DNA of 6,741 bases from an uncultured Oscillospiraceae bacterium. GTDB lineage: Bacteria; Bacillota; Clostridia; Oscillospirales; Acutalibacteraceae. Shown here piece after piece: positions 5,801-6,741 of this stretch. The stretch lies in assembly GCA_900552985.1 (NCBI GenBank), contig USBP01000079.1:1-6741 (forward strand), written 5' to 3'. The translations under genes and the position numbers were made by a program. Position 1 is the first letter of the stretch. Each line of letters starts with the position of its first letter. Below the pieces are notes generated by a model. That model worked only from the letters and a program-made list of their open reading frames with translations. It did no database searches and was not told the origin of the DNA.

Positions 5801-6730
5801 GTGCAGGCATTCGGTATCCGGGAGGGCGCTTTAAGGCCTTTCAAAAACAACAGTTGGGATTCCACCACACCGGGCCTTTTTCTCATCAGCGATAACATGG
5901 AGCTTTTGCAGTTGCGGGAAAGCTTTGGCTTTGATGAGGATACCGTTGCGCAATGTCTGACCATCGACGACTATGCCCGCTTCGAGAGCTTTGAAAGCTA
6001 TGATTTTATCACGGTCAATTATTTTTATTTTGAAGGGGAGCGCCTGATTTTTGAAGAGATTGACCTGTATATCGGCACGGATTATCTTGTGCTGATCCTG
6101 GACAATGAGCCCCTGCGCGCGGAGCTGCTCTCTTTTTTGCAAAAGCGGACGCAGGGAGCGCGCAGAGCGTCGCACAATTTTATCTATTATCTGATTTTTG
6201 ATTTTATACTGGATAAAATGTCGCAGACGCTGGAGACGCTGGAGGATCGCCTGGAGGATCTGGAGATGGATATTCTCGTTTACGCAGCAAAAGAAAAGTT
6301 CCACAGAATCATTGAGCTCAAGGCGCAGGTGAACCTGCTCAAGAAATATATCCGCCCGCTGGTTTATCTCGGCGACGCCTTTCATATGAATGAAAACCAT
6401 TTCATTCGCCGCGGCAATGAAAAATATTTTTCCGGCGTTGGCACCCGGTTTAAAAAGCTGTATGATTTTTCCGCCAGCCTGGGGGATCTGGTCGCACAGG
6501 TGCAGAATTCCTATGACAGCGCTGTTTCCATGCGAGAAAGCGAAACGAGCGAAAAACTGACCCTGCTCGCCGGCATGGTCGCCCCTCTGACTGTGATCAC
6601 CGGTATTTACGGGATGAACTTTACCTTTATGCCAGAGCTAAACTGGCGCTGGTCCTACCCGGTTGTGTTGGCGGCCATGATTGCCATTGAGATCTTTTTT
6701 TACTACCGTTTTCGAAAACGCAAAAAATAA
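5801..6730 (+). CDS. corA: CorA-family Mg2+/divalent cation transporter
   Basis: This 309-residue inner-membrane protein belongs to the CorA metal ion transporter family, pentameric channels that admit Mg2+ and sometimes Co2+ or Ni2+ down the membrane potential. A large acidic cytoplasmic domain fills residues 1-250, including a long coiled-coil-like helix rich in Leu and Glu (METLE-type repeats around LETLEDRLEDLEMDI). Two transmembrane helices follow at about 253-271 and 287-302. The signature YGMN, which forms the pore mouth and selectivity filter, is at residues 270-273. The short external loop carries the typical MPEL segment, and the chain ends in a basic tail (RFRKRKK) on the cytoplasmic side. 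Length and layout are complete for the family. It has its own promoter and sits behind a terminator, so it is probably a single-gene unit. Only 11 bp follow the stop codon here. Ion preference cannot be read from sequence. Confidence 0.93.
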   Translation: MQAFGIREGALRPFKNNSWDSTTPGLFLISDNMELLQLRESFGFDEDTVAQCLTIDDYARFESFESYDFITVNYFYFEGERLIFEEIDLYIGTDYLVLILDNEPLRAELLSFLQKRTQGARRASHNFIYYLIFDFILDKMSQTLETLEDRLEDLEMDILVYAAKEKFHRIIELKAQVNLLKKYIRPLVYLGDAFHMNENHFIRRGNEKYFSGVGTRFKKLYDFSASLGDLVAQVQNSYDSAVSMRESETSEKLTLLAGMVAPLTVITGIYGMNFTFMPELNWRWSYPVVLAAMIAIEIFFYYRFRKRKK

Positions 6731-6741
6731 GGGGCGGTTGC

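Noticed and set aside
6728..6741. Start of a terminator after corA
   Set aside because: GGGGCGGTTGC after the stop codon could be a left hairpin arm, but the window ends before any right arm could be seen.

Overview
The window looks like chromosomal DNA from a moderately GC-rich member of the Firmicutes, probably a Clostridia-type gut or anaerobic lineage. The signs are strong GGAGG-type ribosome binding sites, free use of GTG and TTG starts, sigma-A-like promoters in short AT-rich islands, and a gene set typical of that group. No species can be named from the sequence alone. I see no rRNA, tRNA, CRISPR array, insertion sequence, phage gene or attachment site.

Layout. Positions 55-2094 carry a two-gene minus-strand unit: an M16-family zinc peptidase (835-2094), then a PHP-family, histidinol-phosphatase-like hydrolase (55-807). 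A near-consensus promoter at 2127-2154 reads into it. Positions 2155-2488 are a divergent intergenic region. It holds a perfect 14-bp palindrome, a good plus-strand promoter and a 130-nt leader with a small direct repeat and a possible hairpin. From 2489 everything reads on the plus strand: a PiT-family inorganic phosphate transporter (2489-3541) and its usual partner, a DUF47/PhoU-like protein (3586-4209). Next come a GNAT acetyltransferase broken by a one-base frameshift (4264-4703) and a membrane-anchored glycerophosphodiester phosphodiesterase (4722-5582). A 218-bp gap with a strong intrinsic terminator and an overlapping extended -10 promoter leads to a CorA-family divalent cation transporter (5801-6730), which ends just before the window does.

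How the genes fit together. Pit plus the PhoU-like protein is a recognised low-affinity phosphate uptake unit. The surface-anchored phosphodiesterase downstream would release glycerol-3-phosphate from phosphodiesters, so 2489-5582 has a loose phosphate-acquisition theme. CorA handles Mg2+ (PiT carriers commonly move metal-phosphate complexes), but it has its own promoter behind a terminator. The M16/PHP unit is transcribed away from these genes with no evident functional link.

Overall this is a fairly ordinary housekeeping region. The points most worth a second look are the frameshifted acetyltransferase, the terminator whose left arm begins where the corA promoter's -10 box ends, and the control region upstream of pit. 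I did not find a convincing undescribed system.
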